Shown: in pieces, positions 13,960-27,419 of the stretch | Position numbering within the stretch: the first letter of the stretch is position 1 | How the letters are laid out: every line of letters begins with the position of its first letter | Assembly (NCBI GenBank): GCA_905183005.1 | Contig: CAJJDO010000108.1 | Coordinates: 31,165 to 95,164, forward strand | Direction of reading: 5' to 3' | DNA from: Paramecium pentaurelia | Lineage: Eukaryota; Ciliophora; Oligohymenophorea; Peniculida; Parameciidae | Length of the DNA stretch: 64,000 nt | Position numbers and translations under genes: made by a program | Notes under the pieces: generated by a model | Seen by the model: only the letters and a program-made list of their open reading frames with translations | Databases searched by the model: none | What the model was told of the DNA's origin: nothing

Positions 13960-15297
13960 TAATTGTAAAATTAATAAATTTAATACAATATTTAATAGAA
14001 TTACAACAATTTTATAAGTGAAATTTATAAGTACTTGCAAGTTTTGATCTTACAAGCACATATCTAATCATGTATAAAGATATAGTAAATCGAAGTTTCG
14101 TGATATTCTCAATTCGTAATTTAAATTCATGAAAAGAAGAGATATTAATCAGAATCAAAATGAAGACATAAAATGATTTAAATATTTTAACAAACTTAAA
14201 GTAAGATCATGTTATTTTGATAATCAATTCAACAAAAAAGTAGGTAATAAGATCTATGAGTATTTGATAATCATAAAATTAAATTATATTAAGAATTCAA
14301 ATAAAATCAATATTCTAAATAGTTTTTGCGTTCCTCAGCTCGGCCACTTAAAATCTTTTAAAATTTTTTTGTTATTTCACTAAACTTTATCATCTCAATA
14401 TCCTAAAAATATTAAATAAAATTGAAAAGCAATAAAAAGTTAATTGAGTTACATTGAGTTTTAGGCTATTCTGAAGCTCATTAAAGAATAAAATAAATTG
14501 ATTTGTAATTGTAAATTTTCCATTTTATAGAAATTTGAAAATTAAAATTTAATTCAAAAAAAACAAATAATATAATTATTAATTCTCACAATTCTTGAAA
14601 CAAAATAGACAATTTTTATGAGATTTTATTTATAAGAAAAATAATCTAGTTCGATTTGTATTCACTTTCAAATGACGATCTATTTTTATCATTATTGAAA
14701 GTCAATGGTATCTTAATATTTTGAAAAATTTTGATCAAAAAATTAGTAACTGACAAACTTCGTTAATAGTTATAAAGGTTGCTATTGAAAATTTAAATTC
14801 GAAGAAAATACCTTTATTGAAAAATTATCCTTGAAGATGAAGAAAATAAAAATTTGATACATCTCAAACTCAAATAAGATTTTTAATTATTATCAATAAA
14901 AATATGAGTTTTCATTTAAAAATGCATCTATATGTAATTTTTTTAGCTTAATTTTTTTTTTAATTCAAATAGATAAGTCTTTTTGGAACTAGAGTACCTT
15001 ATTTATAAAGCCAAATAAATAGAAAAGATAAGTGAATAATTTACAAATTACTAAATTAACTCAATTTAAGTTGAAACTCTAAAAGATTCTTTATTATCAT
15101 AGTGATATAAGATTGATGAGAATGTTAATTAGGTATTAACATTATAACCTTCTTCATGATCTATACGACATTAGCTCCTTCCTCATCTCATTTGATTTTC
15201 CTGTTTTCAATAATGGTTTTTTAAGTAATTTCTATTTTGACTCTGAATCAAAAAATTATTTGAAAGAAAGATTGCTTTTAGAGTTATAATTTTTTGA
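13960..15297. other. AT-rich intergenic region
   Basis: This lies upstream of the reverse-strand cysteine-rich gene and before the short forward ORF at 15298. I see homopolymeric and AT-rich sequence and no protein-like frame, RNA gene or repeat array. Confidence 0.45.
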
Positions 15298-15789
15298 AAG
15301 TAGATAACACATTAATTCAAGATATTGTTAGGTATATCAAATACCAATAATTTGAAGTAAATAGGCTATTAAATCATTTTAGGTATAGCTGATGCGTTTA
15401 AAAATTTAACATCATATTATACAACTAGTAATGTTTCAAAAACAATTCCTATAGAACCAGATAAATTTTTTATAACCCCTTATTAAGGTTTTATTTTAAC
15501 TCCAAGTTATGGTGTAAATATCCATTAATCTCAAGATTTATCAACTTAACCTGGAAATTTAGTTTATAAAATATATGAATACCCAGATGGTAAATTTACT
15601 AATAATTATTATGGATCAATTTTCATATTAATCAAATTCAAATTCTTCAAATTCTCTATAGAATATATGAATAATAAAAATTATGATATTAATTAATTGT
15701 ATAAAAATTACATAATTCTAATAAAATATATAAAATTCTCATATATTTCATTATTCAAACTTGTAAATCTTTTTTTCAATCTTATTTGA
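15298..15789 (+). CDS. Short ORF of unknown function, possibly a gene fragment
   Basis: This frame opens after a TGA at 15295-15297 and ends at a TGA at 15787-15789, about 163 codons with no clear ATG at the start. The middle has a protein-like, balanced composition (TIPIEPDKFFITPYQGF, NIHQSQDLSTQPGNLVYKI), while the last third becomes F/I/K/N/L-rich and may be non-coding or a terminal hydrophobic region. I recognise no domain. It lies just upstream of the kinase gene in the same direction. An upstream exon or a truncated gene are both possible. Confidence 0.35.
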
Positions 15790-16200
15790 TTGCTCTAATG
15801 GATAATCTAAAATAATAATAAGCTGCTTCTTTTTCATTTCCAATTTTAAATTATCGCACATATGTCTCGCCAATTTCAATTATTATTTATCTTCCCATTA
15901 CATATCAAATTTTAAAAAAGGTCCAAATTTTGTTCCAAGAACTAGATAAATAATATGTTATTTAAAGATTATTATTTATATTAATTGATTTTCATTATTT
16001 TTAATACTGTCTACTTGTAAAAAAGAATAAACCCACTTAAAAAAGGAAAGATCTAATTCATTCTAAATAAATTTCTTATTTTGTTAATCTAGCAATTAAA
16101 TAAACTAAAATTTGTTATAATTTTAATTATCCTATGTGAAAAAAAAGATTTATTATAATTTTCTTTGATTATATTAATCTATTACAAATTTTTTTAATCA

Positions 16201-19200
16201 ATGAATCCAAATATTCAAAATGAAAGTGTAATTGTTTTCATAGAAGGGAAAATGTATCAAAGAAATTAAATATTCTCTTGTTAGGGTATTCAATCAATTA
16301 ATTATATTGGAACTTTAAATGGGAATCCAAATGAACAAATAATCATAAAATAATATAATTCAATTACGAACGATGAAACAGAAGTGCTTAGATAAATCAA
16401 AAGAGAGTAAAATGAAATACAACCTAGATGCCAACATATAATTAAAATACTTGGAATACAGGATTAGGCATAATCAAAATTATTGGTTATGGAAAAAGGC
16501 AATGGCAATATCTTAGAATTAATTGAATCTAATAAAATTCATAGTATAGTTTAGAAAATAAAGATATTTGAATAAGTAAAATTTATCATATTTTAAGATG
16601 GTAAAAGGTGTGATAGAATTACATAATTTAGGCTATTTTCATAGAGATCTGAAACCTGAAAACTTTGTCTATTTCGAAAATGAAAATAAAGATTATAAAA
16701 TCAAATTAATAGATTTTGGTTTAGTAATAAAAGACTTTACAATTCCTGATACATGGGTAGTTGGGACTTTAAATTACATGGCACCTGAAATAATGGTTAC
16801 AGGTATGGAATATGATAAGACAGCTGATATTTGGAGTCTTGGAATTATATTATATGAACTACTTACATCAAAAATCTTTTTATAAGGTTTTTTAATTTAA
16901 CTAATTTTTAGCTAAAAATTAAAAAGAATTATAATAATAGATCTAAAATTTATCTTAAGAATAAATATATAATAAACTAAACTAAGTTGATGATATAGAA
17001 AAAGAAGATAAGTAACTTCTCAACATGATCTTATAAAAAGATAGCAAAAACAGAATTAAACTGGAAACATTATTATCGAAAATAAATGAGTATTACAATT
17101 CAATTAAGCAATAAGAAGAAAAAAAGTTATTAGAAATAGAAGAAATAAGATAATCTGTGATTTATTAATTAGAAACCTTCAAAAGTACTATAATGATATT
17201 CATTTAAAATCTAAATTACAAGTTAGAAAAAATGAATGATTTAAATACAGAATATTAAGTAAAGTAATAATTGTAATCTTATATTGATGATTAATTGAAG
17301 AAATGTAATGAAAAAATCATTAAAATTGAATAAAGATTATAATAAATATAATCCTCATAGCCAAAAGAGATACTTAAAGAACATTATAGTGAGATAATTC
17401 AAGAAAGTCAATAATAGATATAAGATAGTAATCTCATAATGGAAAACATTATAAAATAATCATTTTTACTTGAATATTAAATATTGAAGGAAAAAGAGGA
17501 ATAATTGAAAATACAACAGGAATAGTTATTGAAAAAGGAACAAGAGGAGGGATTAAAAAAAGAGTAAGCATAATTTAAATCTTTATTTTAAATTGTTAGA
17601 TAATTGTCTAGTTCATAAATTACTTAGATTAAAAAAATTTCATAAGAAATTAATTTTTATCAAAGAATTTAACAATCAAATTATGGAGAAGAGAAGATTT
17701 TACATATGACAACTTAACATTAAACATTAACATAAAATATCTAAGGGTTAAAATAATAGGACAAGATAATTTCGTAATTTGACTCGATAATAGAAAAAAT
17801 TACTATTTATTAATAATTTAATATATTGCTTGAGGAAATTTATTAGGATTAAAATAGACTCAAAATTTCAATTGAAGAAGCCAATAAATTTATTGAAGAA
17901 ACAGATAGACAATATTTGGATGAACATTATTAATAAATATATGAATTAAGCGATTAATTAAAAGATTTATTTGATAAATTCAAATATTAATCTCAACATT
18001 AAAAATATAAGGATAAAATAAATGAAATAATTTATGATATAACAAAGGATTTTGGTTAGTTAGAATTTCTTGCATAATTAGTAGATTAAAAAACATTGGC
18101 AGGATATTAAGAATACAAAACAAAATATATTTAGATTTAGTAATTTTTAAGTAATTACTAAAAATAGCAATAATAATTACATCAATAAATTTACAATGAT
18201 TAATACTTTGAATAAATAAATGAAGAAAGATTAAAAAAGTTAATAATAACATAAGACAAATTCGATTAATTTAAAAATTAAATGAATCAATTAAAAGATT
18301 AGTTAAAAAATTTGATCAATAATTAAAATAACAATAATGAATAAACTAAGAATTTAATAAATAATGAATTAATAAGGTTTGATTAAAAGATATTTGAGTT
18401 GTAAAGGTAATTTGATAATTTCAATGAATTGAATATATAAAATTAAAATCCTTGTGAAATAATTAGTATTTAAATAAAATTATTGGAAGAATTTTAGAAA
18501 AAATTAAAGGAAGTAATAGATAATGAAATAGAAAAAATAGATTAATTTAAGTTGATTATTGAAAAAAAAGCAGCAGAACAGAAAAGTGAGTAAGAAAAAG
18601 AAATTTTATATTTAAATCATTAATTATAAAACAGATATAGAATATTCTAAAAAGTTTTATTATCAATTAATTTTCAATTTGAAAATTTGGAATTTTATTA
18701 AAACTTGAGTGCAAAGTATAATTAACTTCTAGAATAATTGCAATAAGAAATAAAGATCTTGTAAGAATATTTAAGCGTGTAACATGAAAATTAGAGGTTA
18801 TTTGAAGTAAATTTAAAAGATAACTAAACACAAGGAGGGTAAAATAAATAAATAATAGAAAATTTACTCAAGAGATTATAATAAATAAATCTATAAAAAG
18901 GTATAAGGCTAGAGAATATATTTCACAGTGTTTCTAAAAAAACAACAGATCTAGATTTTAACTTGGTGGATGAAAATTTAATTAAGAATTATCAATAGTT
19001 AAAAAAGCGGGAAGAAGATTTATCAATTATATTCAATACGATAAATCAAAAGATATCTAATAAATAATTAAACCCTGAATAATTATAAGAATTAAAAAAA
19101 ACAATTCTTGAGTTATGTTCTGAATTAGAGTAATTTATGATATAAATTCCTTTGAATGATGAAATATAAAAGTTCAAAAAAGTTTATTAGTAAAATGTGG

Positions 19201-19679
19201 AATCATATGAAATATTGTATGCTTTATTTAATTATATAAAATAATATCACCTAACAAGATATTATGAAAGAATTAAAGAAAATGCAAATTAATAAAAAAA
19301 AATTTAATAGAATTAAAATTAAAACGATTATAAGACCCTTTTCTAATCTAAATTACATGTAGATTTGGAAGAAAACACAAAAAAAGAAAAGGAATCTTAA
19401 GATACATTATAAAGATATGAAAATATTTTATTTAAAAGTTACAATAAGATGACAATAGAAGCAATGGAAAAAGATAAAGAATAAATAGAGAAACAGATTG
19501 AATTTATAGAGAATCAAATTAAATAAAAAGACTTAGTAAAATTAAGAGCTAGTATTAAAGATTAATCAGATATAAAAGAGATTATTCATAACAGACAATA
19601 TTATAAAATAACTGAGTTTTCATAAATGCTAATCATAAATATAATAAGAAAAGAAATTAAATAAAAAAATCAATACTGA
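16201..19679 (+). CDS. Serine/threonine protein kinase with long glutamine-rich coiled-coil tail
   Basis: The ATG at 16201 and TGA at 19677-19679 are joined by removing two introns: 16576-16597 (22 nt, GTAAAA...TTTAAG) and 16887-16911 (25 nt, GTTTTT...TTTTAG). The spliced frame encodes about 1,143 residues. The N-terminal ~280 residues form a protein kinase domain. It has a candidate ATP-binding lysine (EQIIIKQYN), catalytic loop HRDLKPENF, magnesium-binding DFG, the activation segment ending MAPE, subdomain IX (DIWSLG), and a C-lobe ending with the conserved arginine (KDSKNRI). The glycine-rich loop is degenerate (YIGTLNGNPN). The remaining ~850 residues are almost entirely Q/E/K/N/L coiled coil encoded largely with TAA and TAG glutamine codons. 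A frame this long without TGA, with intact catalytic residues, indicates a functional gene. The tail probably mediates dimerisation or cytoskeletal anchoring; substrate and regulation cannot be read from the sequence. Confidence 0.9.
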
Positions 19680-20295
19680 TATAAATATCAAAATTTGAAC
19701 ACAATATTCTTAATAATTAATCAATGTTATTCTATAAAATAATTATTTTTTATCATTTAATATTAGTTGAATTAGAGAATTATCATTAAAAATAGTTTTT
19801 TTCAGTTTTTTAATATTAAAAAAAGTATAAAATGATTATATTTAAAGTTTTATATAAAACTTGTTGTTGTGTAAATATATTTAGATATTTATTTAGTATA
19901 TAAAAATGAATTTATGTTATTTTCAATATTGAATATTTTTCCTAAAATGCCAAATTTTCACTTTATACCAGTATAACATTTATTATGATTACCAAATATT
20001 CTAAAGATTTATAAAATTATCCTATTCACTAATTTAATAAATGAATATTTATTTTTTTATGTAACCTTTATTTAAGTTTAGAGTACATATATATTGAAGT
20101 GAAATCTCTGCTTAGATAAAGGTTAACTTTTTATCATTGATTATAATGAGATTATACTGTTTTTTCAAAGATTTTAATTAGTATTTAATCTTATTAATTA
20201 AAATTTCTTTAATAGTAATAGGAAATAAAATAATATATAAAATATGTGATTTGCCTCTCCATTATATTAATGCTTATTAAAGGATAATAATTTAA
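19680..20295. other. AT-rich intergenic region downstream of the kinase gene
   Basis: Only AT-rich sequence with no protein-like frame lies between the kinase stop and the eroded gene beginning at 20296. No conserved terminator motif is expected or seen. Confidence 0.45.
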
Positions 20296-21680
20296 ATGAA
20301 AGGATGTAAGTAAATGAGGGAGTTCTCTTCATTCATTTATGCCAAAATGTTTAATGAGATCTAATACTATGATCTAAATTCCATCTCATATAAGTATGGC
20401 ATCAATAAGAATATGATCTAGATGAGTAAGGTATCTGAATCATCATTTCAATTTGCCAAAAGAAGTTAAGATATTAAGGCAAGAGAAGTTGCAAGAGAAG
20501 CTTTGACTGAAAATTCTAAAGAAATAAGGTTCATTATTTAGTACTCTAAAAGCCTATTGGATTCTCAGCTCCAGTGTATGTGATTAGGATTTTGGTGGTA
20601 CAGTTTGAAACTGGAATTAGTAAACCAGAAAATTTATTGAAATAAAGTTGATTTTATGAATGTGTTGAATAATATAGAGTTGATTTTGAGTTCTTTTTGG
20701 AGAATGTCTCATTTTTTTGATTATTATTTAATTAAAAATTTTAATCTGAGAAAGTGAACGATTTTAAGGCCATTTAATGATTTTGTCAGGAAGCAAAAAG
20801 AAATGATTTAATCATTTGAAGGACCAGGTAGTGTATTTATAATAATCCTCTCATGAATTCTATGGAAATTTCAAATTGGTTAGTATCTTATGATTATGAA
20901 TGAGTAACACATATACGTTTATGTCTAATTCTAATATTATACAAAATCTAAGTTTAAATAAATTGAAAATGCTAAAAATGAAATGACATCAGCTCTTTAA
21001 TAATATTTAGCTTCGACAATCAAATAAAATAGTGTAGTTATCTTGTATATCGTCTTGATATCTCCAGATCCAACCTACATGGTCTTTCATCCTGAATTAT
21101 CTTTAACTTCTCCAAAACTACTTAAGGTCTGATAGATACCTCATTCTATTATATTCTTGGATTTATAAGCTTGTTAACAATAAAATCTTGCAATCCTAGG
21201 TAAAATATGCAGAAGATCGAAAATTTATCTGTCCAGAAGGAACTTATTTCATTAATATTTGAAATGATTGCATCAATAAGTCCATAAAAATTATCAAATA
21301 CAGAGTTTAATAAATATCCTCTCTTTTATATTACATTTAGGTTTTTCTTTTTTTTATGCTCTAAATGTTATTCATGGACATTTGATCACTATTGAGTATA
21401 TTATATTTAGGTAAATAAGTAATATTAACAAAGGGGGTTTAGATTCAACTATAAGATCTTCAAATAGACAAAGTCTCTGTAAGGCTATAAATGTGCAAGA
21501 AATGTCTCTGTTACCGAACATTGTGTAGCCACAGAGGTTCTAACACTTAATCGCAATAGTATGACCTTTTTGAAAAGTCGAGTCATACTATTATGTTCGA
21601 TTATGCTCTAGAAAGTTCCCAAATAAATATTCTCCATTAAAAAATTTTTACTGGGGTTCCTAAAATTTTTAATACAATTT
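20296..21680 (+). pseudogene. Eroded forward-strand gene, unrecognised
   Basis: A frame from the ATG at 20296 to a TGA at 20581-20583 encodes 95 residues of coding-like composition (MREFSSFIYAKMFNEIQYY, KAREVAREALTENSKEIRF). Further protein-like pieces follow in other frames. VVQFETGISKPENLLKQ runs into a TGA and continues FYECVEQYRVDFEFFLENV. KVNDFKAIQ is followed by TGA and then FCQEAKRNDLII. Near 21.05-21.12 kb there is SPDPTYMVFHPELSLTSP, and near 21.2 kb KYAEDRKFICPEGTYF. The stretch has higher GC than its surroundings, as coding DNA does here, but several TGA codons fall inside the conserved-looking frames. It may have been continuous with the ORF at 21681. I do not recognise a domain. 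Confidence 0.5.
21555..21592. other. Short perfect inverted repeat (hairpin)
   Basis: AATAGTATGAC at 21555-21565 is exactly complementary in reverse to GTCATACTATT at 21582-21592. The intervening bases contain a further short complementary pair (CTTTT and AAAAG). The hairpin lies about 90 bases upstream of the ORF at 21681. It may be a remnant of a small mobile element or an RNA structure. Confidence 0.6.
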
Positions 21681-22145
21681 ATGTTAGAATATAGTAAAAT
21701 TTTACAGGTTCACATAATTAAACAAGATCCTATTGAGTCTCAGGTAAGCAACTTGATTAATTTTTCGGATCCACGAACAGCTTGGACTCGCTTCTATAAC
21801 TACCTTTGTTAAAGAATACTACTCTAAGGGCAAGTTCCATCTCAGCTTCTCTCTTCTTTTTCTTAAAATTCTTTCATTCTGGTATCAAACTTACAGAATG
21901 ATAAACAAAGCACCTACTTATTGCTGTACTTAGACATCTGCCTACATTTGGAGGACTCACTTTTAGGAGACATCAAAGCCTCAATACTTGATTACTGCAA
22001 TAAGTTCCTTCTTCAGGATAACAGCCTCCCGGAGCGAAGTACTTTGGTAAATGCAAGCGAGAGCTCTGAGGAACAAGAAAATCTGAGACCCTAAAGAGGA
22101 AGCTTAAACTCCCTGGTTGGCTTGGCAGAGGGAGAGGAATAATGA
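21681..22145 (+). CDS. 154-codon ORF with raised GC, unrecognised protein
   Basis: A single frame runs from the ATG at 21681 to the TGA at 22143-22145 without an intron. The product is hydrophobic/amphipathic in the middle (YLLLYLDICLHLEDSLLG) and has a polar, acidic C terminus (ASESSEEQENLRPQRG). The composition is balanced and unlike the F/I/K/N reads of neighbouring non-coding DNA, and local GC is clearly higher than in the flanks. TAA/TAG glutamine codons are used several times. It follows the eroded gene at 20296-21680 and could be its last, still open part, in which case the ATG at 21681 is internal. The helical pattern suggests an all-alpha domain; I assign no function. Confidence 0.5.
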
Positions 22146-23676
22146 ATACAATAATTTTTTACTGTACTAAATATTTATACAGCTTAAAAATTTTGAGAGA
22201 TTTATTAAATTCAATTAATATATTTTTTCAAGAATTTAATTCCTTGTAAATAGATTGTTTTATGTATTATTTCCAAAATGAAAATACTTTATCTTATTCA
22301 CTTTTATAACAAGAATAATCATAAATTTGATTTTTTTTTCATCCTCAAGAATTATAATAATTAGAAAAGAAAATACTATAAAAAAATATTCTATTATATT
22401 ATAGAACTCCTAAATTTCTATCAACTTAAGATTTATATGAAGATGCTTAAAATGAATCTAATATAACTAATAAACACCGATGAAAATATTTCAAAATGAA
22501 TATGAAAATTCAAATTAGGTATATTTAAGCATAATGAAAATTATTATGAATAGATTTGAGTTTCTTAAAAGTTTTAAGAAAAAAATTTAGATATATTTGA
22601 ATATTTACATTATCAAATAAGAATTTCATTAGAAATTGAAATTGAATTTTAAATGAAAAGAATATTAAATGGCTAAACTGTAAAAAAATAGAATTATCTG
22701 CCTTAATTTCTATTTACAATAAATAATCTGTAAATTAGAAGATAGAGTTAATGAATTCATAAGTAAGAGCCCATTGTTCTTTGATTTTTGATAAATAAAT
22801 AATTACATCAAAAAAAACAAAAATAATAGAAATTAAACATCATCTTATAATATATTAGATATTTAATATTAAATTAGAAAAGATATTAATAAGGTTATAA
22901 TTGAGGTTATTTTATTGTGTAACTTGACATTAATTTGAATAAGCTATGCAAAAATAAAAGGTTATTACTTTGTTCCAGATTTATGGTCATCAGCAGAATC
23001 TTAAATTTATTTAGAGCTTGGACAAATTATGATTGTAACTCTAACTTAATTATTGATATTTACAGTTTCATTTCTTTATTCAAATTTTTGAGAAATGGCA
23101 TTAATTTCATATACCGGTAAACTTTGTCTTTTCTAACCATTTCAAATAAGGACTTTTCCAATCATTACAATTATCAAAAATATTCCTATTACGATTTAGA
23201 CTGATCTCTCTAAGACAGGACATGATAATTCTGATGGATTAATATTTTCTATCCATCTCAATCATGTGATAAATTGATATTTTATAATAAAAATTTGATG
23301 AATTTTCTAATTAGATTCTCAATAATATTTTAATTTATAAAAATTCATCAATATAATCATTTTTAATCAGAAATGATAAAGTTTAAATAATATTTAAACC
23401 ATCTAGATATATGAAATTCCCATAAAATATTTTAGAGATGATCCACCAGTGAAAAGAATCTTGTTATGGCTGTATTTTGTGCACTAAATTTTATAGATGT
23501 ATCTAAGATTGAATTCACTGAGCCAAACCGATATTAAAGCCATATATAATAAGGTGAAGAAATAATAGGTAATAAAGATATAGCTCATTTAATGTCAACT
23601 ATTTTAATTTAGCTTATAATAGATGAGAATTTTATAAATATATAATATTTTTATATAATTTAATAAATGATTCATT
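22146..23676. other. AT-rich region without recognised gene
   Basis: Sequence composition drops back to strongly AT-rich immediately after the stop at 22145. No protein-like frame longer than about 40 codons was found on either strand up to the eroded gene near 23.68 kb. Confidence 0.4.
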
Positions 23677-24720
23677 TCTCTAGGGTGGATTTATCTTTCA
23701 GTCACTGGATTAAGCTAGGACTATGAGCTAGAAAATTTTTAGGAAAGTATTACTGATAGTCAAAGTCTAACTAAAATAAATGACTGTATTTATCTGATAT
23801 TATAAAAATCTAGCCAAGAAAAATTTCAAATCGAAGAATATTTGAACACATTTGCAAAGGACTTCTCTGCACTCAAGAAATATCTTTTTAATATTAATAA
23901 TAAGATTTTACATTTACAAATGGTTCTAAACGAAGTCTTATATGGTAATTAAAATGAAATACAATACTATTTTGAATAAATTCAAAAATATAATTCTGAA
24001 TATAAAATGACCTAAGTAAAAAGGTATTATCATATAGGGGATAGGAATATTATTAAAAAATAATCTCCTATCGATTTGTAAGTTGTTTTTAATAATTATA
24101 TATATGTTAATAGGATCTTAATATATTTAACATATATATTCTATTCATAATTAGAGAAGTGTTGATTACTTATTAAGATTGAGTATAGCAGAATCAAATA
24201 TAACTAAATGCTCAGAATATTCTTTTTAATCCATGGGCTAACGAGGTGATTGCTTGTAGACATCTGAAACGACCATACAATCCTCCAAATCCAAGATATT
24301 TTGATCTCAGTGAACTAAATACGTCACTAAAATATATTTTCTGAAATTGCGTATAATAAAACTGCCCCTTAAATTGGATTCGATTTATCAAGATTTGATA
24401 ATGGTTGAAAATTTGAATTACAATAAAATTCTAAATAATTATTTAAATTATATAGATGAATTAATAAAAAATGAGGGAGGAGATGGAATGAAGCTAGCTA
24501 TTTATTTTTTATTATTAGAATTTAGAGAGTCTGTCAAGAATTAATATTTTGTATTGAAAAAGACAACTCTTATGCAATTTTTTTAATAGATAATCATACT
24601 TATTCTAAATATTTTTACAAAAAAGGAGGTAATATGTTAATCAGGTATAGTTATAGATTTCAAAGTTGTTAAATTTTTGCTTTTAATGACTGACTTTTTT
24701 TTTAATTGAAATCATTCTAA
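23677..24720 (+). pseudogene. Eroded forward-strand gene, unrecognised
   Basis: A frame open after the TGA near 23.674 kb has coding-like composition for about 110 codons (GLSQDYELENFQESITDSQ, EYLNTFAKDFSALKKYLF, VLNEVLYGNQNEIQYYFEQ) and ends at a TGA near 24.17 kb. A second segment in another frame reads NPWANEVIACRHLKRPYNPP and RYFDLSELNTSLKYIF before a TGA. A third from about 24347 (LPLKLDSIYQDLIMVENLN, NEGGDGMKLAIYFLLLEF) continues past TAA to a TGA near 24.72 kb. The direction and composition agree, so these look like successive parts of one gene with frame disruptions. The family is not recognised; the pattern is helical and possibly coiled coil at the start. Confidence 0.45.
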
Positions 24721-27419
24721 TCAGAAAGGAATATAAATTGTTTTTTAAAATAGCAATACATATTTCAAAATAACTTACTTTCTATAAATTGATCTGCAAA
24801 ATTTCAAAAGTCTCAAATTAAATAGAATACATGGTAGTTTATTTTGTTATTTGAGTAATCAGCAAATAAAGTTTAAGATCTACCATTAAGGATCCTCGAA
24901 TATCATTTGTTAAATCCTAAATTTTATATTAGAGGCTAGATACCTGGGCTTATTTCTTTAAGGTAACAAGAATGATAACTTAAGACCAATGTATTAGAAT
25001 CAATAAAAAAAATAAAATTACGTATTCTATATCCATTGTTATCTTGATGGATTAATCTTATGCTTTTTAGTTTTATTTTCAAAATAAACCCTTCAGAATA
25101 TTGAATGATTATTATAATTACGGTTCATTAACGAATAATCTCTAATCAATTTAATTCTATTTCAAAATTAAGAAAATAAATTAAAATTTATGTAATTTAG
25201 GTGAATTTAATGTAAAATTCCAATTATATAGAAAATTATTATATTTAAGGTCAGAATATAATCTAATTGTATAAACAAAGAAAAAATTAAGTGAGAGTAT
25301 CCTAAAAAGTAAAAATTTATGTATTCATAAAATAATATTTTTATATAAATAGTATACTATTTATATAACATTAGATACTATGTCTTACAGAATGATCCAA
25401 GTATTTTATCATGCACCTTCTTCATAAAATTTTACTATAATTTCTAAGTGATTCTTTTCTTTTTAATAAAAATTCTAAATGGTTTACCCATTTAAACTTT
25501 AGTGAGATTTTAATTAAATAGAATGAAAACCTTTAGAAATAAAAAATTAAAGTTATTTTGAGAATAAATCTATTTTCAGAATATTGGTAAATGTAAATTT
25601 TAATTCTTGCAAGGCTATCTTTTTATTAAAATCCTAGGTTAGATTGGTAGCATTACCATCATTATAAATTTGTCTAAACTAGGAAATATAAATTTTATTC
25701 TTTCATACTCTAAACTCATACTAAATTAATGTTTATGGTAGATCAATTTTGTGAAAGAATTTTTTAAAATTCTATTAAAAATGTTTAATAGAATTATAAT
25801 AACGTTTGAGAGGTTAATCCATTTATTAATTAAAAATAACCTTGAGTGCGTTAAAATAAAAAAAAATCAAATTTCTTATCATTATTTGTGTATATTCACC
25901 CAAAATTTTAGGTATATTGAATTTTTTAAGTTAATAAATACAATTATAAAAAATAAAATATTTATAAATTTCTATTTCTCTATTGGCAGCTTTATAATAA
26001 GCCAATTTTATTACAATATTAATAAAGATCCAATGAAAAGATATGCCTTATTTACTTTTAATTTAAAGTTCAGTTGGATTAGTAAACTAATCAATTTTGT
26101 TTTGATACAGAGAGTTTATCTAATAAGTTTTAAGTATTTTGATTGCATTGATATTTGAATTCAGATGGAAAAATAATAAAGCTTCTCTTTTGTTAAAATG
26201 ATTATTATTTCATCAAAATTACATAAATAATTCGATTTCACTTTTTTTATATTGTATCATGCAATTCCTTTAGAAAAATGGAAGCAGAAATTCAATGATA
26301 TGCCTATTACACGCAAAGTAATATTATTCTTTTTATTGAATTGAGAATTTAAATGTAAAGGAAAGAAATTATAAAAATTAGAATTGAAAATCTTAGAATT
26401 TTAAAAATATTTAATTTTCATTTTATTGATATTAAGATTAAATTTAAATTATTAAATTAGGAATTATTTTGCTTGAAACAATATATGAATAGTACTGATG
26501 AAATTGCTATATTACCTTATTCAAATATCAATTGTCTTTCAGATTATAATTACTTATAGATTAAGAGAAATTAACAATTAAATGTACAAATAAAAATAAA
26601 TAAAATTAGATGCTAGAATAATTAGTATTTTTGTTTAAATTTCTTAATATTAAAATAATAATTTTTAAATTATTTAATCATTCTTGAAAAATTTGGACTT
26701 CTCTTTTTATTGTATATATTAATCTATATCCTTTTAGTTTAATGAAGTACTAAATGATTAAGACTTTTAAATGAAAACTAAAATATCATTTTATTTTATA
26801 ATGGTTTTTTAAGGAAATTAATTGAAATCCTTTGATTTTGTATTGTAAGCCTTAAGGATACTTCAAAGGCTTTATAATTACTAAAATCGCTATTTTCCAA
26901 ATATTTAAATGGAAAATTCATTATTTTGTGAAAGAACTTTATGAATTTTTTTAATGAAATTTCATCCTTGAATTCAAGTAAAAGAGACTGATCAGAATTT
27001 ATTTATTTAAAGAATTTTGAATTTCTATTAGATTATCGGCTGTTTGAGGTAGATCTTAAGACCTTATTCTGAAAAAAATTATAACAAATATAATTATTAA
27101 GTTATTTAATTAAAGCTTTGACATTAGAATTTAATAGATGAAGAAATGTAAAAATTTTACTTATTGATTATGGGGGGTATTACAGAAATTATCAAAAACA
27201 CAGTATATGAAATACAGTTTAACCATTTCACTCTCTAATAATAATTTGCTAATAAAATTAGAGGGGTAAACCAAATGAAAAATGGGAATGAAAATAATTT
27301 CACCCCTTGATTTAATTAGATCATTTTTAGACTAATATTTCTTTTTTTAATTATTTCAAAAAAGTAAATTAGAAAAACATAATTTAATATCGAACATGAC
27401 TTCATTAGTAATACATAAA
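24721..27419. other. AT-rich region without recognised gene
   Basis: Apart from the doubtful ORF at 25751-26158 nothing with protein-like composition, no repeat array and no RNA gene was recognised here. Confidence 0.4.
25751..26158 (+). CDS. Doubtful 135-codon ORF lacking TAA/TAG codons
   Basis: ATG to TGA with no TAA or TAG in 135 codons, which is unusual in this AT-rich DNA and unlike the glutamine-rich genes around it. The product would be dominated by I, K, F, L and N (motif SIGSFIISQFYYNI). The antisense frame is similarly open. The composition is that of non-coding DNA, so I regard this as probably a chance ORF, recorded because of its length. Confidence 0.15.
   Translation: MKEFFKILLKMFNRIIITFERLIHLLIKNNLECVKIKKNQISYHYLCIFTQNFRYIEFFKLINTIIKNKIFINFYFSIGSFIISQFYYNINKDPMKRYALFTFNLKFSWISKLINFVLIQRVYLISFKYFDCIDI

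Noticed and set aside
25751..26158. 135-codon ORF as a real standard-code gene
   Set aside because: The I/K/F/N composition matches random AT-rich DNA, the antisense frame is equally open, and no domain is seen. Kept only as a low-confidence feature.
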